Shown here in pieces: positions 11,542-22,604 of a DNA stretch of 64,000 nt. Below the pieces are notes generated by a model that was given only the letters and a program-made list of their open reading frames with translations, was not told the origin of the DNA and ran no database searches. The DNA lies in NCBI GenBank assembly GCA_021030915.1, contig JAGEMR010000079.1, forward strand, positions 1 to 64,000, given 5' to 3'. The DNA is from Astrothelium macrocarpum. Its lineage: Eukaryota > Ascomycota > Dothideomycetes > Trypetheliales > Trypetheliaceae. Each line of letters opens with the position of its first letter. Positions within the stretch are counted from its first letter, which is position 1. Made by a program: the position numbers and the translations under genes.

Positions 11542-13079
11542 CTGCGCAGATATTATTCGTGACGCTCATAATAGGAAATGATACGCATGACAGAGGAGAA
11601 GACAAAGAAGTATAGGCGATACGAACCATGAAATATGCAGTCCCTCTGATGAAGCAGTATAATCTTTGTATAGGTAGGTGGCGGTTACCTCCTCAGTAAA
11701 AGATAGCACCAATCCTGCATTTGCGTAAAACATTTCCAGAAACCTATTCTCAATTAGCTCCATCAACCTTAGAAGGAACCTATCGAGAGTCAATCATGCG
11801 GTAGAGATAGAATGCCTCCATCACAAATGCTGTACATTGCAAATCCAGTAACAGATAAGAGGAAGAAGGGAAGAAGGATGTGTGAAAGAGTGAGGTGATT
11901 AAGGTGGCGCTGTCTTTCATCATTACGGGACCAATGCTTTGGACTGAGTTTCGCGGATACGGAATGGTCACTCGAGGATCTAGGGGGTGGTGGCTCAAAT
12001 GGTAGAGGAGAGCTGCTCCTGGAGGCCAACAAGCGACACCACAGCTTCGTCTGGTCGTGGGTTAATCATCCTACCACCCTCACCTCAACCTCTCATCGTC
12101 TTCCAGGCCTGGCAATCTGCTTTCTCCCTCCCAAAGCTGTTGAACGCCCTACTGTCAGGTTAATGGAAGTAATCGTGGAATATTGAACTCTTATCGCTGT
12201 GGACATATTCCGGAAATATGAAAATACTGAGAAGTAGTTGGCCAATTGAGTGGTGGCAAATGGTCGGCGAATCACACACTATGAAAATCAGACTGCCGAA
12301 GGTTTTCCTTTCAGCCGCGAAAGTTTAATCCAGAGATTGGTCTATCTTGAACTAGCGCCGAAAATAAGAGAAGCCCCGTACATTAGAGGTTGCATACCTA
12401 GTATAATGGCAAAAAGTGACAAATATATGCTATGCTGATCGGCGATTGTGGCCTCACGGCTCCACTTGTTCTCAGGCTGGCCTCAGACGGCTGACGCGTC
12501 TAGTATTGGCACTACAGAATTATAATACCTACCTTAGGCGTACTATTTTCAAAATACTTGAACGCTTCACTACCATCGAAATAATGTGAGTAATTTCAGA
12601 GCATTTGATAGACAATCAACGGTGGTTTCGTCACTACAGTCTTTAGCCAATCCGGCTCTCAGTGTAGGCATACACGCTATAGGTATCGGGCTGGGAAGGA
12701 TACCTACCTCAGTCAAGCCGAAGTTGGCGCTTGCACCAATCACGACAGCTGTTTTCTAGCGGCCTACTTTCTTTTTCTTCGCTCTTCGAAACACAATGGC
12801 ACGGTCTTCCAGTTTCAGATCAGAAACCTTTCTAACAGTATCCTTCAACTCCTCTGCCAATGTCGCTCCTTTCCTCTGTAAGATAATTTCACGGGCTGAA
12901 AAACTCCATCCCCGCCGTCAGCAGTTCCTTTTGCAGAAAATCAGTTTTACTCAACATCGAAGGAGTTGAATATTTGTAGCGGGTCTGGCTCTGGGCAGAG
13001 TCTGATGGAGCCTGCAGAAGAAAGGTGCAAGCTTGGCTACGGCACATATCTTCTTGAGATGGACTTACACTGACGGCTT
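11542..13079. other. Intergenic, divergent promoters
   Basis: Lies between the secreted protein gene (minus) and the kinase gene (plus). Open frames on the minus strand at 11566-12032 include two hydrophobic stretches, but the upstream one has no in-frame ATG after its preceding stop, so I do not call a gene. Confidence 0.45.
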
Positions 13080-16000
13080 ATGAGAAGACCTCTTCAACTA
13101 GGAGACTTTTTTAAAGGAGGACGAGAGCAGCGCACTCAATACTCTGAATATGATATCCAGGAGATATCCGATCAATTACGAAGCGGCCAGCGGATTGCGT
13201 GGAGCCATGTCCCCAGACTTTACACCATTCTTCGTACAATTGAACAGCTGCATCTGCTGGACGATTTCATCAATCAAGGGGTCAATGACTACTGGTTTCC
13301 TTTCGATGCAAGATCCGTTCAATCAACCGCATTAAGCTCATCTGCTCAGAGTCAGTTTCTCGATAGCCAGAAACTGGTGCTCACCAGAGCAGTCGATCTC
13401 GAGAAGAATGTTGAAAAGAGGCATATACATTTCAGCGGACAAGAAAGCATTCCATTCAAGGTGCTAGGGGAACTTGGACGTGGCGGTTACGGCAAAGTAG
13501 ATAAGGTATTCAGCCAGTTCAGCCAGCGAGAGCTCGCCAGAAAGCTGTTCAAGAGAAAAAGAGGGGGCAACAAGACAGACGTACAGAGCTTTATAAATGA
13601 GCTTCGAGTTCTCAAAAAGATATAGCATCACCACTGTGTAGAGCTTGTGAGGTTCTTGTCCCTTTACGCGTTAATTCACTGGCTTACGTTTGTCTAGATT
13701 GCGAGTTATACTGATGCTAGATACTTTGGTATCATCATGTCACCTGTTGCTGAGTGTAATTTGCGTGAGTTCTACACTCGAGCTTCCAGGAATCCTGAAG
13801 AACTCAAGGTTCTACGGACCTTTTTCGGTTGCCTGGCTAGTGCCGTGAATTATCTACATAGCAATAAGATAAGACACCGAGATATCAAACCAGAAAATGT
13901 TCTCGTCAGAGGCTCAGGCATATATCTAACGGACTTCGGAATCTCTCTCGATTGGGAGCATCTTTCAAGAAGCACTACCGTTGCCGAATCCGGTAAGACT
14001 CCCTTGTACTGCGCACCAGAAGTCGCGAATCACGAAAAGCGAAACTCGTCATCAGATATCTGGTCTCTGGGCTGTGTTTTCCTCGAGATGTGCACCATAT
14101 TAAAGGGGCGAACTCTAGAAGAGATGCGGCGGCGTTTCAAGGATAGTTCAGATACGTACGCATTTTGCGGGAACCTTCCAGCAATCGCAGACTGGTCATC
14201 TGCTCTCCTTGGTTGTGGATCTGAGCTCGATAATGATCCCGTTCAATGGTCTATGTCGATGTTAAAATTCGATCCAAACTTGCGACCATCTGCCTCCAAC
14301 TTGTACGGAATGATCAGCAGATGTAAGCTCAAGTCAGATCATGACGCAAGGGCGTTTTGTAGGGATTGCTGTGTTTTTGATGATGAGGAAGACTCATCGA
14401 GCAGTTCAGCGTCTGACGGTGAATTGTGGGCCGAGAACTCGGACGATGAAGTTACTTCTCCTCCATTGACCCACGAAGCCTCTAACGCTACCGTCCCTTC
14501 GTCGTCTGCTCAAACAGGCTTGCCTTTCAACAAGGACTCTTCAGTACACCGCAAACCTCTGGATGATCCGTCTGGTCTGATCAAAGCTCATCAAATGTCT
14601 TCTGTCACTGATGAGCAACAATATGATGGCCAAAAGGGTTCAGCAATACAAGAGAGTATTGCAAAGCTTCGCTTCAATAGCGAACCTCTTGCTCAGTCGC
14701 CGCTAAAAACCATGCAGCTGGATCCGGCTCATCCAGTTAACGACGATGTCAATTTGTCAAAGAGTTCGTCGGCAGAGAGCCAGTCTCCACAGCCACCGAT
14801 GGTTACCAGGTATTTGGATATGAGCCATCGGGAACACAATAAGTTGCTGGCTAGAATTTCCGAGGACCAGTTCACAACTTCTTCGAACCAAGAGACAACT
14901 ATGCACTCAAGACAAGGAACAAGCATTAAGCTCGCACCTGAATACGAAGATCCAGAGGTATCAAAAGAGCTAAGTTGTGAAGCTGGTTCGACGAAATCAA
15001 ACCCTAGTCTTGAAAAGATTAGATCCAGGAGCGTAGTCTACGATCTGCTTCCCAATACAAGCGATACCAAACAGTCGTACCATAAATACCGTGTCAAACT
15101 CCCGAATTTATGTGCATATGATTGGAGAACTCCCTCGGACTTGATGAAAGTAATAGAAAGTGATGAACAATTCATGAATTATCTCTTCAACAAGTATCCA
15201 GAGCTCTCTACCATTCAGCAATTCCGTACCAGCTATATCATTCGCGTCGTGCAGCTACTCATCGAAAATGGTCTGGATATGAACTCTGAAGCATACAAGA
15301 ATGATAACGGTTTCACACCTATCTCGCAGGTACTGGTATGGTCACAAGAAGACGAGTTTGAACCTCTATTCTCGTTCATGGTCCGAATGGGTGCGGATGT
15401 CCTAGGTGTCCAAGACGGAGATACCTCAATGACCGCTTTTGGCACTGGGCAAGCGAGCATTTTTGACCTCGCCGCTACGCGAGGCAAGGTTTGGGCTGTT
15501 TCAGCTCTTGTTGAATGTAAGTCTCCGAAGCCAACATTGTGGCGCGAACATCTCTGCAGGTCCGCAATGAGAGCACACCAAGTCGCGGTTTTGCAGTGCT
15601 TAATAGACCTCGACGTATTCGACCCCAGTGGACAGGATTATAACGGTCGAACTTGGTTTAGTATCGCCTGTTCCTCTGGCAAAGAAAATGTGGTGCAGGT
15701 CTTGCTGGATTCCGCTGCCAATAAGATCGCTGTCGATGATCCCTGTCAAGGCGAAACACCATTGTATCAAGCTTGCAGAGATGGAGATTTAGAAATTGTG
15801 CGCTTCTTAGTAGCATTGGGCGCTTCTCCAATTAGCACAACTTCGATACCTGGGGAAAAAGATTTTCGTTCTGATTTTGAGGTTCCAACACCATTCCACG
15901 CTGCTGCACAGCGTGGCCATACCCTTATTGTGGAATATCTTCTCCAAGTCGCTGGACATCAAATCAACATAAATGAACGCGTTGGCTCGATAACTGCACT

Positions 16001-16331
16001 TTTTCTAGCATGCGAATGCGGACGAACAGAAGTTGTACGGTGTTTGCTGGCCCACGGTGCTGATCCAAACTTTGCCACAGGCATAAGTACCGGAAAACGG
16101 TCTTGTTTGCATGTTGCGGCTGGGAGAGGGCATGCGGATATTGTGAAGCTCCTGTTGGATCATGGAGCCAACGTGTCTATCCGAACGCTCCCTTTCACTG
16201 GAAATGTCAAGGGCACAACTCCGCTGAGCTGGGCTGAGAGGAATCGTCACACAGATGTCGCGGAGCTACTAATTATGGCGAAAGCTCAAGAGCGGATCAA
16301 GAAATCACAGGCACGCAGAGGTGCTAAGTGA
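13080..16331 (+). CDS. Ser/Thr protein kinase with C-terminal ankyrin repeats, interrupted by an in-frame stop
   Basis: Exons 13080-13646 and 13698-16331 over a 51-nt GTGAGG...TAG intron; 1,067 codons in one frame. The N-terminal 130 residues match a fungal kinase-associated region (S-H-V-P-R-L-Y-T-I-L-R-T). Kinase motifs follow in order: Gly loop G-R-G-G-Y-G-K-V, A-R-K (VAIK position), N-E-L-R-V-L (alpha-C), H-R-D-I-K-P-E-N, D-F-G, A-P-E-V, D-I-W-S-L-G. A Ser-rich acidic linker leads to about six ankyrin repeats covering the last 230 residues. A TAG at 13623-13625 falls between L-K-K-I and H-H-H-C-V-E-L, where relatives have one residue such as Gln or Arg. If used, the product is 181 residues ending in the N-lobe. 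A 45-nt in-frame candidate intron (13581-13625, weak GTACAG donor) would remove the stop but also the alpha-C Glu. It is convergent with the HeLo-pseudokinase gene. Confidence 0.8.
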
Positions 16332-16607
16332 AGCCAAGACGGAGTGATTATATTGAGGTGGCTAGAGATGAAGAATTGAAGCGTTCAGTAAGATATTTGA
16401 TTACTACCCAGTCAGATCGCTCGGGTAGACCATGTACTCCCTCCCTAACAATCCTGAATTTTTGGTTTCTCCACTATCTGATTGAAGGACAGATGTTCCT
16501 CCCACCTTGATGTACATGAATGTGACTTTCATTGTGAAAATGCCCCTACATGTACAGTAATTAAAGCCCATCACTAAAGTAAAGTGGCTGTGCTACCAGA
16601 CAAGCAT

Positions 16608-18452
16608 TCAGACTTTGATATCACCAAGCTCCTTCACGACGAGGGTTGCAAACGCCTCCAGCATTCGTGCGCCGACTTCCCTGTCGCTTTCACCGGCATC
16701 ATCTGGAATCCCAAGTGCCTTGGATCCAAGCAAGCATTTTTTTACGGCCTCAGTGTATGTCTCACCCACTGCACTTTCGACGAATTGCAAATAAGGGCCT
16801 TCCAGTAGCAAGCGGCGGACTTCTCGGACTCGTGCCTGCGCTGGCGCATCATCATTTGGGATAGCCATAATTAAATCAATATGTTGCCAGTAGGCAATCT
16901 CAATCAACACAATTCCAAGGCTATAGATGTCGTGCGACTTCTGTGAGCGGGCTGTAGTTCGCTGTACGATAGCTGGATGACGGTAAATATCATGCTCTGA
17001 ATAAGTTGGTGGCGGCTCGGTCGCTTCGTCAGGCAAATCTGGGCGGGCATACTCGAAGCCAGCGATGAGTGGAGGTCGCACCAAGTCGGGATCATGATCT
17101 TTCGACGTGAAAAAGATGATGTTGTCACTACGGAGGCCTTTGTGGATCCAATTGACAGAGTGTAAATACATGAGCGAGCGCGCCACTGTGTGAGCAAGAG
17201 CGACACGCTTCGATAAAGACGGCGGACGTCGTTCACGGTCTCTTTGGATGATCTCCAATAGGGAGATGGGTCCTGCATCTGGCTTCGCATGCAAAGGCTT
17301 GAGATAGGCGAAACCGTAGCGCCCTCCAGCATCGTCATCATCTTCGAAGAAATATCCGAGGCACTGCGGTGCATTAAACTCTGGGGGCTTGTCTGCCGGT
17401 TGAAGCAGAAGAACTAACTTCTTGACTCGGTCCTCTATTATGCGCTTCCATTTGGGGAGCAGGCTGAGATCCATATCAATATACTTCCACTCGACCCAGA
17501 TAGTTCTGTCTTGGAGTTTGGCTTCGGAACGATATTGATTCGAATCGTCGAAGAAATGGACATCTTCTAAGTCGATGGGATCTAAATTGATTTCTGAAGA
17601 ATGGGTCTCGACTTGCATTTGCTTCGCTTTGAAATTGGCCAAACGCGCAATATCGACGCCTCCGTCAGCCGTCTTTTTCGAACCAGGCGAGGTCTGCAGT
17701 TGCACCTGGTCTGGGTCAGCCACGGCCTTTACCTTCAATGCCATTGACAGCTCCTTCAACTCTTGTACGTCAGTGTTCAGCTGAAGCAGAGCCATGTAAG
17801 TGTTGTGATGCAGTTGCTGCAGTTGATCGACGGCAGTGCTGTCAAGTAGCGCTTCGATTGAATCATTGTAACCTATCAACCTCTGGATCATGTTTTCGAA
17901 CTTATCCTTCTTAATGGCAGCCCATTGCAAACGCTTCGGCATGTCCGGGGCCCTTTCCAACACGCTCAGTGTCTTGCTTAGAAAAATTTCCATTCTCTTA
18001 GGAAATCTCTGATCGAAGGTACTCCCGTTTGGACTGACACGTTGCGTTTCCATGTGTTCCTTGTACAAAAGGCTGTCATATTTGCTTTCAATCGCCACAC
18101 AATCCCTGAAAACGGCCTGTATCTCGAGCAGTATATCAAGGATTAAATTCCGGTTCTGATGAAGCACTTGATTTGGCTTATCCAGTAAGTCTTTCACCAA
18201 ATTTATTTTCTGGCCCCAGTTCAACAAGCGTGTTTGCTCAATACGGAGTCGAACTCGAAGATGCTGGTACGAAGCCGGTACGTTATTAGCCTCGATAAAA
18301 ATCTGATAGCCTGCGATCCAAGAGATTAATTGAAGCGCTGCTGAGAAGAATACTAACGTGCTGGCTCTGATACCTTTGACACAACCTGCAAAAACCTGCA
18401 GGGCAAGGCCTATCACGCTCAGACCGATACCAGCAGCGCTTATAGGATCCAT
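16608..18452 (-). CDS. HeLo-domain (prion-inhibition and propagation) protein with C-terminal pseudokinase
   Basis: Start chosen at MDPISAAG (18452). A 63-nt stop-free intron (18311-18373, GTATCA...CAG) is predicted; removing it joins the first helix to Y-Q-I-F-I-E-A as in HeLo relatives and gives 593 residues. Residues 1 to about 205 form a HeLo helical bundle: Gly/Ala-rich first helix, then R-L-R-I-E-Q-T-R-L-L-N-W-G. HeLo is the membrane-damaging execution domain known from HET-S. The C-terminal 320 residues have a kinase fold, but the catalytic loop reads H-K-G-L-R-S-D-N (HRD Asp replaced) and the DFG site reads A-G-F-E, so it should be catalytically dead. The order helical bundle then pseudokinase is that of animal MLKL. 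Likely a regulated cell-death or heterokaryon-incompatibility effector; this is inference from domains. The facing kinase gene is a candidate partner. Confidence 0.82.
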   Translation of the reverse strand: MDPISAAGIGLSVIGLALQVFAGCVKGIRASTLVFFSAALQLISWIAGYQIFIEANNVPASYQHLRVRLRIEQTRLLNWGQKINLVKDLLDKPNQVLHQNRNLILDILLEIQAVFRDCVAIESKYDSLLYKEHMETQRVSPNGSTFDQRFPKRMEIFLSKTLSVLERAPDMPKRLQWAAIKKDKFENMIQRLIGYNDSIEALLDSTAVDQLQQLHHNTYMALLQLNTDVQELKELSMALKVKAVADPDQVQLQTSPGSKKTADGGVDIARLANFKAKQMQVETHSSEINLDPIDLEDVHFFDDSNQYRSEAKLQDRTIWVEWKYIDMDLSLLPKWKRIIEDRVKKLVLLLQPADKPPEFNAPQCLGYFFEDDDDAGGRYGFAYLKPLHAKPDAGPISLLEIIQRDRERRPPSLSKRVALAHTVARSLMYLHSVNWIHKGLRSDNIIFFTSKDHDPDLVRPPLIAGFEYARPDLPDEATEPPPTYSEHDIYRHPAIVQRTTARSQKSHDIYSLGIVLIEIAYWQHIDLIMAIPNDDAPAQARVREVRRLLLEGPYLQFVESAVGETYTEAVKKCLLGSKALGIPDDAGESDREVGARMLEAFATLVVKELGDIKV

Positions 18453-18978
18453 GCAAGACCCGATTTCTACATGCAAGATGGATGTATGATGTCTAACATC
18501 AGTCCGCACAGAAGTGGCAAGGTCAGAGAGTTTGGGCAAGCTTAGCACTCATTGAAGCGAAGCAGGGTAAGAAAGGAAGCATCTCGCAAGAAGGCATGGG
18601 ACGCGTGCCAGTGATGAGGCTCTTGCATTGACAAGGAGAAGTGGGGGCTAGAAACGGCAGCGAAGGCTGCAAGGATGCCAGAGACATCCGTATATTTCAT
18701 GAATACCTTACTAGATGCTGGTCAACATCCGATTTGTCGTGTGCCGAAAGGCGGTTGTGGCGTCTAACTCAGTCGCGTTCTCGCTTCAGATAGATTTAGC
18801 TAATCAACGGGTAACCTCTGCGGTTGTAGAGACATTTTGAAGTTTCTTGATTTCGCAGAATCTTTATTAGACAACAGACTGTATTTTCGGTCTGAACCCA
18901 ACCGTTATTTTCCTATTTAAGCCTTTTTGATCTTGAGAGTTTTCCGGATCTCCTAATTAAAAAAATCTCATCCAACAC
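18453..18978. other. Intergenic, HeLo-gene promoter
   Basis: Between two minus-strand genes; holds the presumed promoter of the HeLo-pseudokinase gene and the 3' end of the SDR. The frame upstream of the chosen ATG is open to about 18548, but only from a non-ATG codon. Confidence 0.5.
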
Positions 18979-19704
18979 TCACTTCTCGACTCCAATATCA
19001 ACCTGCTGTCTCCAAGTCCCCTTTTCTTCTCGATATAACTCCCAATATATAGCCGCAATATTATTTGACGTCCTCACTGGCTCATCATCACCAACATGAC
19101 CCCCAATGTTCGCGATCGCCGTATGCACAATGTCCTCCCCTTTCTCCCCTCTGCCCCTCTGTACCCTCCACAAGCTCTTCATAAAATTATGCTGCATAGC
19201 CTTCTGCATACTCAATGCAAAAACATTTTCCCTCGGATCATCAGCGATATAACCACCAGACAGCAAGAAACTCGGCCATGGTCCTTCCGTCCTCCCTTTC
19301 GCCCTGTTCTCCATCAAGGGCAGAGCCCAGGTAGCAGTGACGTACAAGCCGATATTCATACTTTCGAAATCGCTCCTCAAGTTTGCAATCGGCTCCTGAC
19401 CTATCGTGGATGGTTGAATGCGCGCAATGTTGAAGAGCACAACTTCCGGGGTCCCAAGCTCTGATTCGATCCGCGCAAGGGTAGAGCTGAGTGCGGAGGC
19501 ATCGCCGACGTTCGTGGGATAGGCCTTGATTGTAGCGCCAGGAGCGGCGGCAGAGTGTTTCTGGACAGCAGTCACGTCGGATGAGAGACGCTCTGCATTG
19601 CGCGAGATGAGAGCGATGGAGAAGCCATGGCGAGCGAAGAGGCAGGCGGTCGACACACCGATCCCGGGGCCCGAACCGACCACAACGAGGAGTTTCTGAG
19701 ACAT
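18979..19704 (-). CDS. Atypical short-chain dehydrogenase/reductase
   Basis: Single exon, 241 residues, ATG at 19704. A Rossmann start with the nucleotide-binding motif G-S-G-P-G-I-G follows beta-1 L-L-V-V-V, then I-A-L-I-S-R-N. The usual N-N-A-G reads F-N-I-A-R. At the catalytic site the Ser is kept in L-S-G-G-Y, but the Lys lies in A-L-S-M-Q-K, so the position four before Lys is Leu, not Tyr. Fungal SDR relatives with a similar S-L-x-x-x-K pattern exist, so this is probably a divergent subfamily and not a damaged gene. Substrate unknown. Codons are intact from start to stop. Confidence 0.8.
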   Translation of the reverse strand: MSQKLLVVVGSGPGIGVSTACLFARHGFSIALISRNAERLSSDVTAVQKHSAAAPGATIKAYPTNVGDASALSSTLARIESELGTPEVVLFNIARIQPSTIGQEPIANLRSDFESMNIGLYVTATWALPLMENRAKGRTEGPWPSFLLSGGYIADDPRENVFALSMQKAMQHNFMKSLWRVQRGRGEKGEDIVHTAIANIGGHVGDDEPVRTSNNIAAIYWELYREEKGTWRQQVDIGVEK

Positions 19705-21380
19705 AAGGAGATGTTTGGAAGTGTTTTGGACTGAACTCGCTCTTGCTAGAAGTCCTTTTTGAGTGCTTGGGTCACATGGGTAGCTTCTGTATATGAACTT
19801 TGTGCTGATAAGAATGAAGATGAACGGAAACGATTATAATGAGACTCTTATATGTTGACCTACCTGTTTGACTGCTTTACTCATCAAATATCAGAATTTG
19901 GAGGCATTTGTAAGATACTGTTGCTCAAAATGCTAGTGTTGCCCCGTCTTACTTGGAAGCTTGTTGCGAATTCTGAATATGCGGAAAGGTGCCGATTTTC
20001 GGCACATAGCCAAGACGAAGTTGAGTTGATTCGCCGAAGAGGCCACACACAAGAGCAAATTTGACCAATTGAATGCGTCCAATAAAAGCTTTGCAGACCT
20101 GAGGTCTGCATCGCAAATTTTCGAGGGTTCTACTTTGAGATAGGTTAGGACAGATGCACACCTAATTGAGCACACTGAATTCCGAATTGATTAGCGCGAA
20201 TAAATACTTACTCGCGTGTTCGTCTACAGTGCAAAGTCATTGGTAGAAAAGGAGTGATCCAACATTCGTCAGGATAGCATGCGATCCCGTGAACTCCGCA
20301 CGGATTATTTTAATGCTACTCTGAGAGAGGCATAAACAGGCGAGAAGACCAGCAATAGCAAGCGATCGTTCCTATTGGCTGTCGACGCGCCCCCTGGCAG
20401 AATGTGGATACAGCGACAGTGTCGGAAATGACATGGCTTGAATGATTTCCAACCTAAGCCTGGCGAGGCCGTGTTTCGTGACGCGTGGGAGCACGCATCG
20501 TGGCGTCATCCTTTGCTTCAAAGCCTTCTCCTTTGTACTCCCGCACTCTCCGAAAACCACGCCTAGTAGTAATGGCCTTTTGTTGCTAAGACGACTTCAG
20601 TGACAATCAATGCCACAAAATTCGGGAAATCATATTTTCCGGTGGTGCTCTATACTGAAGCTGCTCTCTTAGCCTGTTCTTCGCATTAGTCTACGTCACT
20701 GCGCTCTGTTAAGCTATTTTGAAAGGCCATTGCAGACCGTGCATATTTGTGGCTGCTTATTGGTTTTTTTTGTTTTTCAATACCCTAGTGGTCAGCCTTG
20801 GCATTCTTGCCTCAGGCCTCGAAATGCAACTATTTACCACGATCTCCTTCTCATAACTGCAAGGTTACCGCGTCATTTGGAGAGAATGGTAACCTTTCAA
20901 AGTCGCGCTCACAGTCAATGATCTTGAACAGGCTCCTTACTCTAAGGTCAACGTTGTTCATTGAGTAGGCCTCCGAATGTCGCAGCAATGCTGGGGCGCA
21001 CCCTGTTCGTGGATCGAACGATATTGTATCCCAGGCATTTGGGTAAAACGCCGCCAGCGTTAAATGAGAATAGCATCTACCAATAGAAGATGGCGTTTGT
21101 CAGCCTTGCTAGACAATTGCTAGACTCAGAGGTGCAGTCGGTCTATGCTGATATGAGGCTGTGTTCTTTATCGAGAGTGGAACTAGCACTTACTTGTGCG
21201 AAAGCTTCCCACGCTTTTGGATAGATACGTTTCAGCCGGAACTTTACGCGTGCTGCGCAATGCTTTCACGTATAAGAGTATGGAGGGATCTCCCTTAGTC
21301 TATATCGTCTCAAGCACTACTGTCGAATACTCCAATTGTCTTTTTTCCAATCAGAATTGAATACGCTGATGTCGGTTACA
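19705..21380. other. Intergenic, divergent promoters
   Basis: No supported gene over 1.7 kb. Short open frames on both strands around 19850-20175 overlap each other and have no known domain. Holds the SDR promoter and that of the first coiled-coil paralogue. Confidence 0.45.
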
Positions 21381-22604
21381 ATGGCCGCCTTGCCTCCCTC
21401 TCCTCCCCAGACCCCACCCCGCGAGGTTAAGCGTTGGGATCCTATGTCTGTCCTTCAAATACTCAATGAAGAAAGGTACAAAGAATTTACTTGTCTTGGT
21501 TTTACGAAGCAAATGAATCGCTGCAAATGGACTGCCCCTCAACATGGTCAAGTAGAAGCCTGCGCAATCTTCGATAGCCTTGCGAACCGTTACCCGAACT
21601 TTGGGGAGATGGAAGGCGACCTCAGAAGGGCTGCCCTTGCTGGGCTCTGTGACGAATGGCATCGACATAGAACTCCCCAAAGCCATGTTAATTGGGCTTT
21701 GGCAAAGTGGAAAACGCGAATGGCCCAGTTCACTGCTCGCGCTCCAGAAGCTGAAGCTCCGCAATCTTTCCCATTTGACAAAGTAGCCGATAATCTAGGG
21801 CCATTAAACGAAAGAGATCAAGACAAGGTACCCATAAAATCTGCACAAGAGATTGAGCTGGATAACCAAGTGAAGAAGCTGGTACAGGAATTGGCCAAGC
21901 TGCAGAAGGAGAATGCCATGGCGAATGCCAAACAGGTTAAGCTTGAAGAATCATCTCAGATGGAGGATCGGCTTAACGTCTTGATGGATGAGAAGGATCA
22001 ACTCATCAAAACACGACTGAAGCTTACAATTGACAAGCAAAGTCTAGAGAAAGCCATGGATCAGTTGAGAACTAGACTAGACGAATCAAGAACCAGATTC
22101 GACCAAGTCTCTCAGGAGAATGAAAATTTGAAAAGTCAAATAAGCGATAAAGATCAACTGCTCGAAAGACAAACCCAACATGAAAGCGAGCAACGACGAA
22201 CACAAGAGGAAGAAGAACGGAAATCTAAGCAGGCTATTAAGGACCAACGGCTTACTTATGAATCAAAGCTGAGATCCCAACGGACATTCATGGACGAACG
22301 TGAGCGGGAATTATCAAAAGCGAATCAAGAGACCGAGATGGAGAAAAATGTACTCCAGCAACGCCTCCAAGAGCAAGCAGATAGACATTCTGAGTTGCAA
22401 AGCATCCTTGAGCAGCAGCAAGCCGAGTTCCGTTCGCTTCGAGAAGAGCAATCTCAGTTACGGCAGGAACGTGACCAAGCGCAGCAGGAACTCCAGCAGG
22501 TAAGTCGAGATTTGTCGAATGAACGCGCACGACGAGAGAAGGGTTGGAGATCTATCAGGGCGCGTGTGCAGCGCCTGGTATCAAGGCGGGGTCCGAGTGC
22601 ATGA
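21381..22604 (+). CDS. Coiled-coil protein with conserved Cys-containing N-terminal domain (paralogue 1)
   Basis: Single exon, 407 residues from the ATG at 21381 (in-frame ATG also at 21369). This start aligns with the paralogue at 23184: both begin M-A-A, a Pro/Ser-rich stretch, then W-D-P-x-x-V-L-x-I. The N-terminal domain (about residues 15-115) has F-T-C, an R-C, and ends in A-L-A-G-L-C-D-E-W-H-R-H. This recalls a fungal domain of hypothetical proteins with the layout C...RRC...LLC...H. From about residue 150 on, the protein is a long Glu/Gln/Arg-rich coiled coil, ending in a basic tail. No enzymatic motif. A structural or adaptor role is likely; the family is functionally uncharacterised as far as I know. 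Confidence 0.75.
   Translation: MAALPPSPPQTPPREVKRWDPMSVLQILNEERYKEFTCLGFTKQMNRCKWTAPQHGQVEACAIFDSLANRYPNFGEMEGDLRRAALAGLCDEWHRHRTPQSHVNWALAKWKTRMAQFTARAPEAEAPQSFPFDKVADNLGPLNERDQDKVPIKSAQEIELDNQVKKLVQELAKLQKENAMANAKQVKLEESSQMEDRLNVLMDEKDQLIKTRLKLTIDKQSLEKAMDQLRTRLDESRTRFDQVSQENENLKSQISDKDQLLERQTQHESEQRRTQEEEERKSKQAIKDQRLTYESKLRSQRTFMDERERELSKANQETEMEKNVLQQRLQEQADRHSELQSILEQQQAEFRSLREEQSQLRQERDQAQQELQQVSRDLSNERARREKGWRSIRARVQRLVSRRGPSA

Noticed and set aside
11566..12032. Two minus-strand open frames with hydrophobic stretches upstream of the secreted protein gene
   Set aside because: The upstream frame has no ATG after its preceding stop, and I found no splice pair that makes a convincing protein.
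16608..18548. Longer start for the HeLo gene at 18548
   Set aside because: That codon is GTG; the ATG at 18452 begins exactly at the conserved MDPIS start of the HeLo domain.
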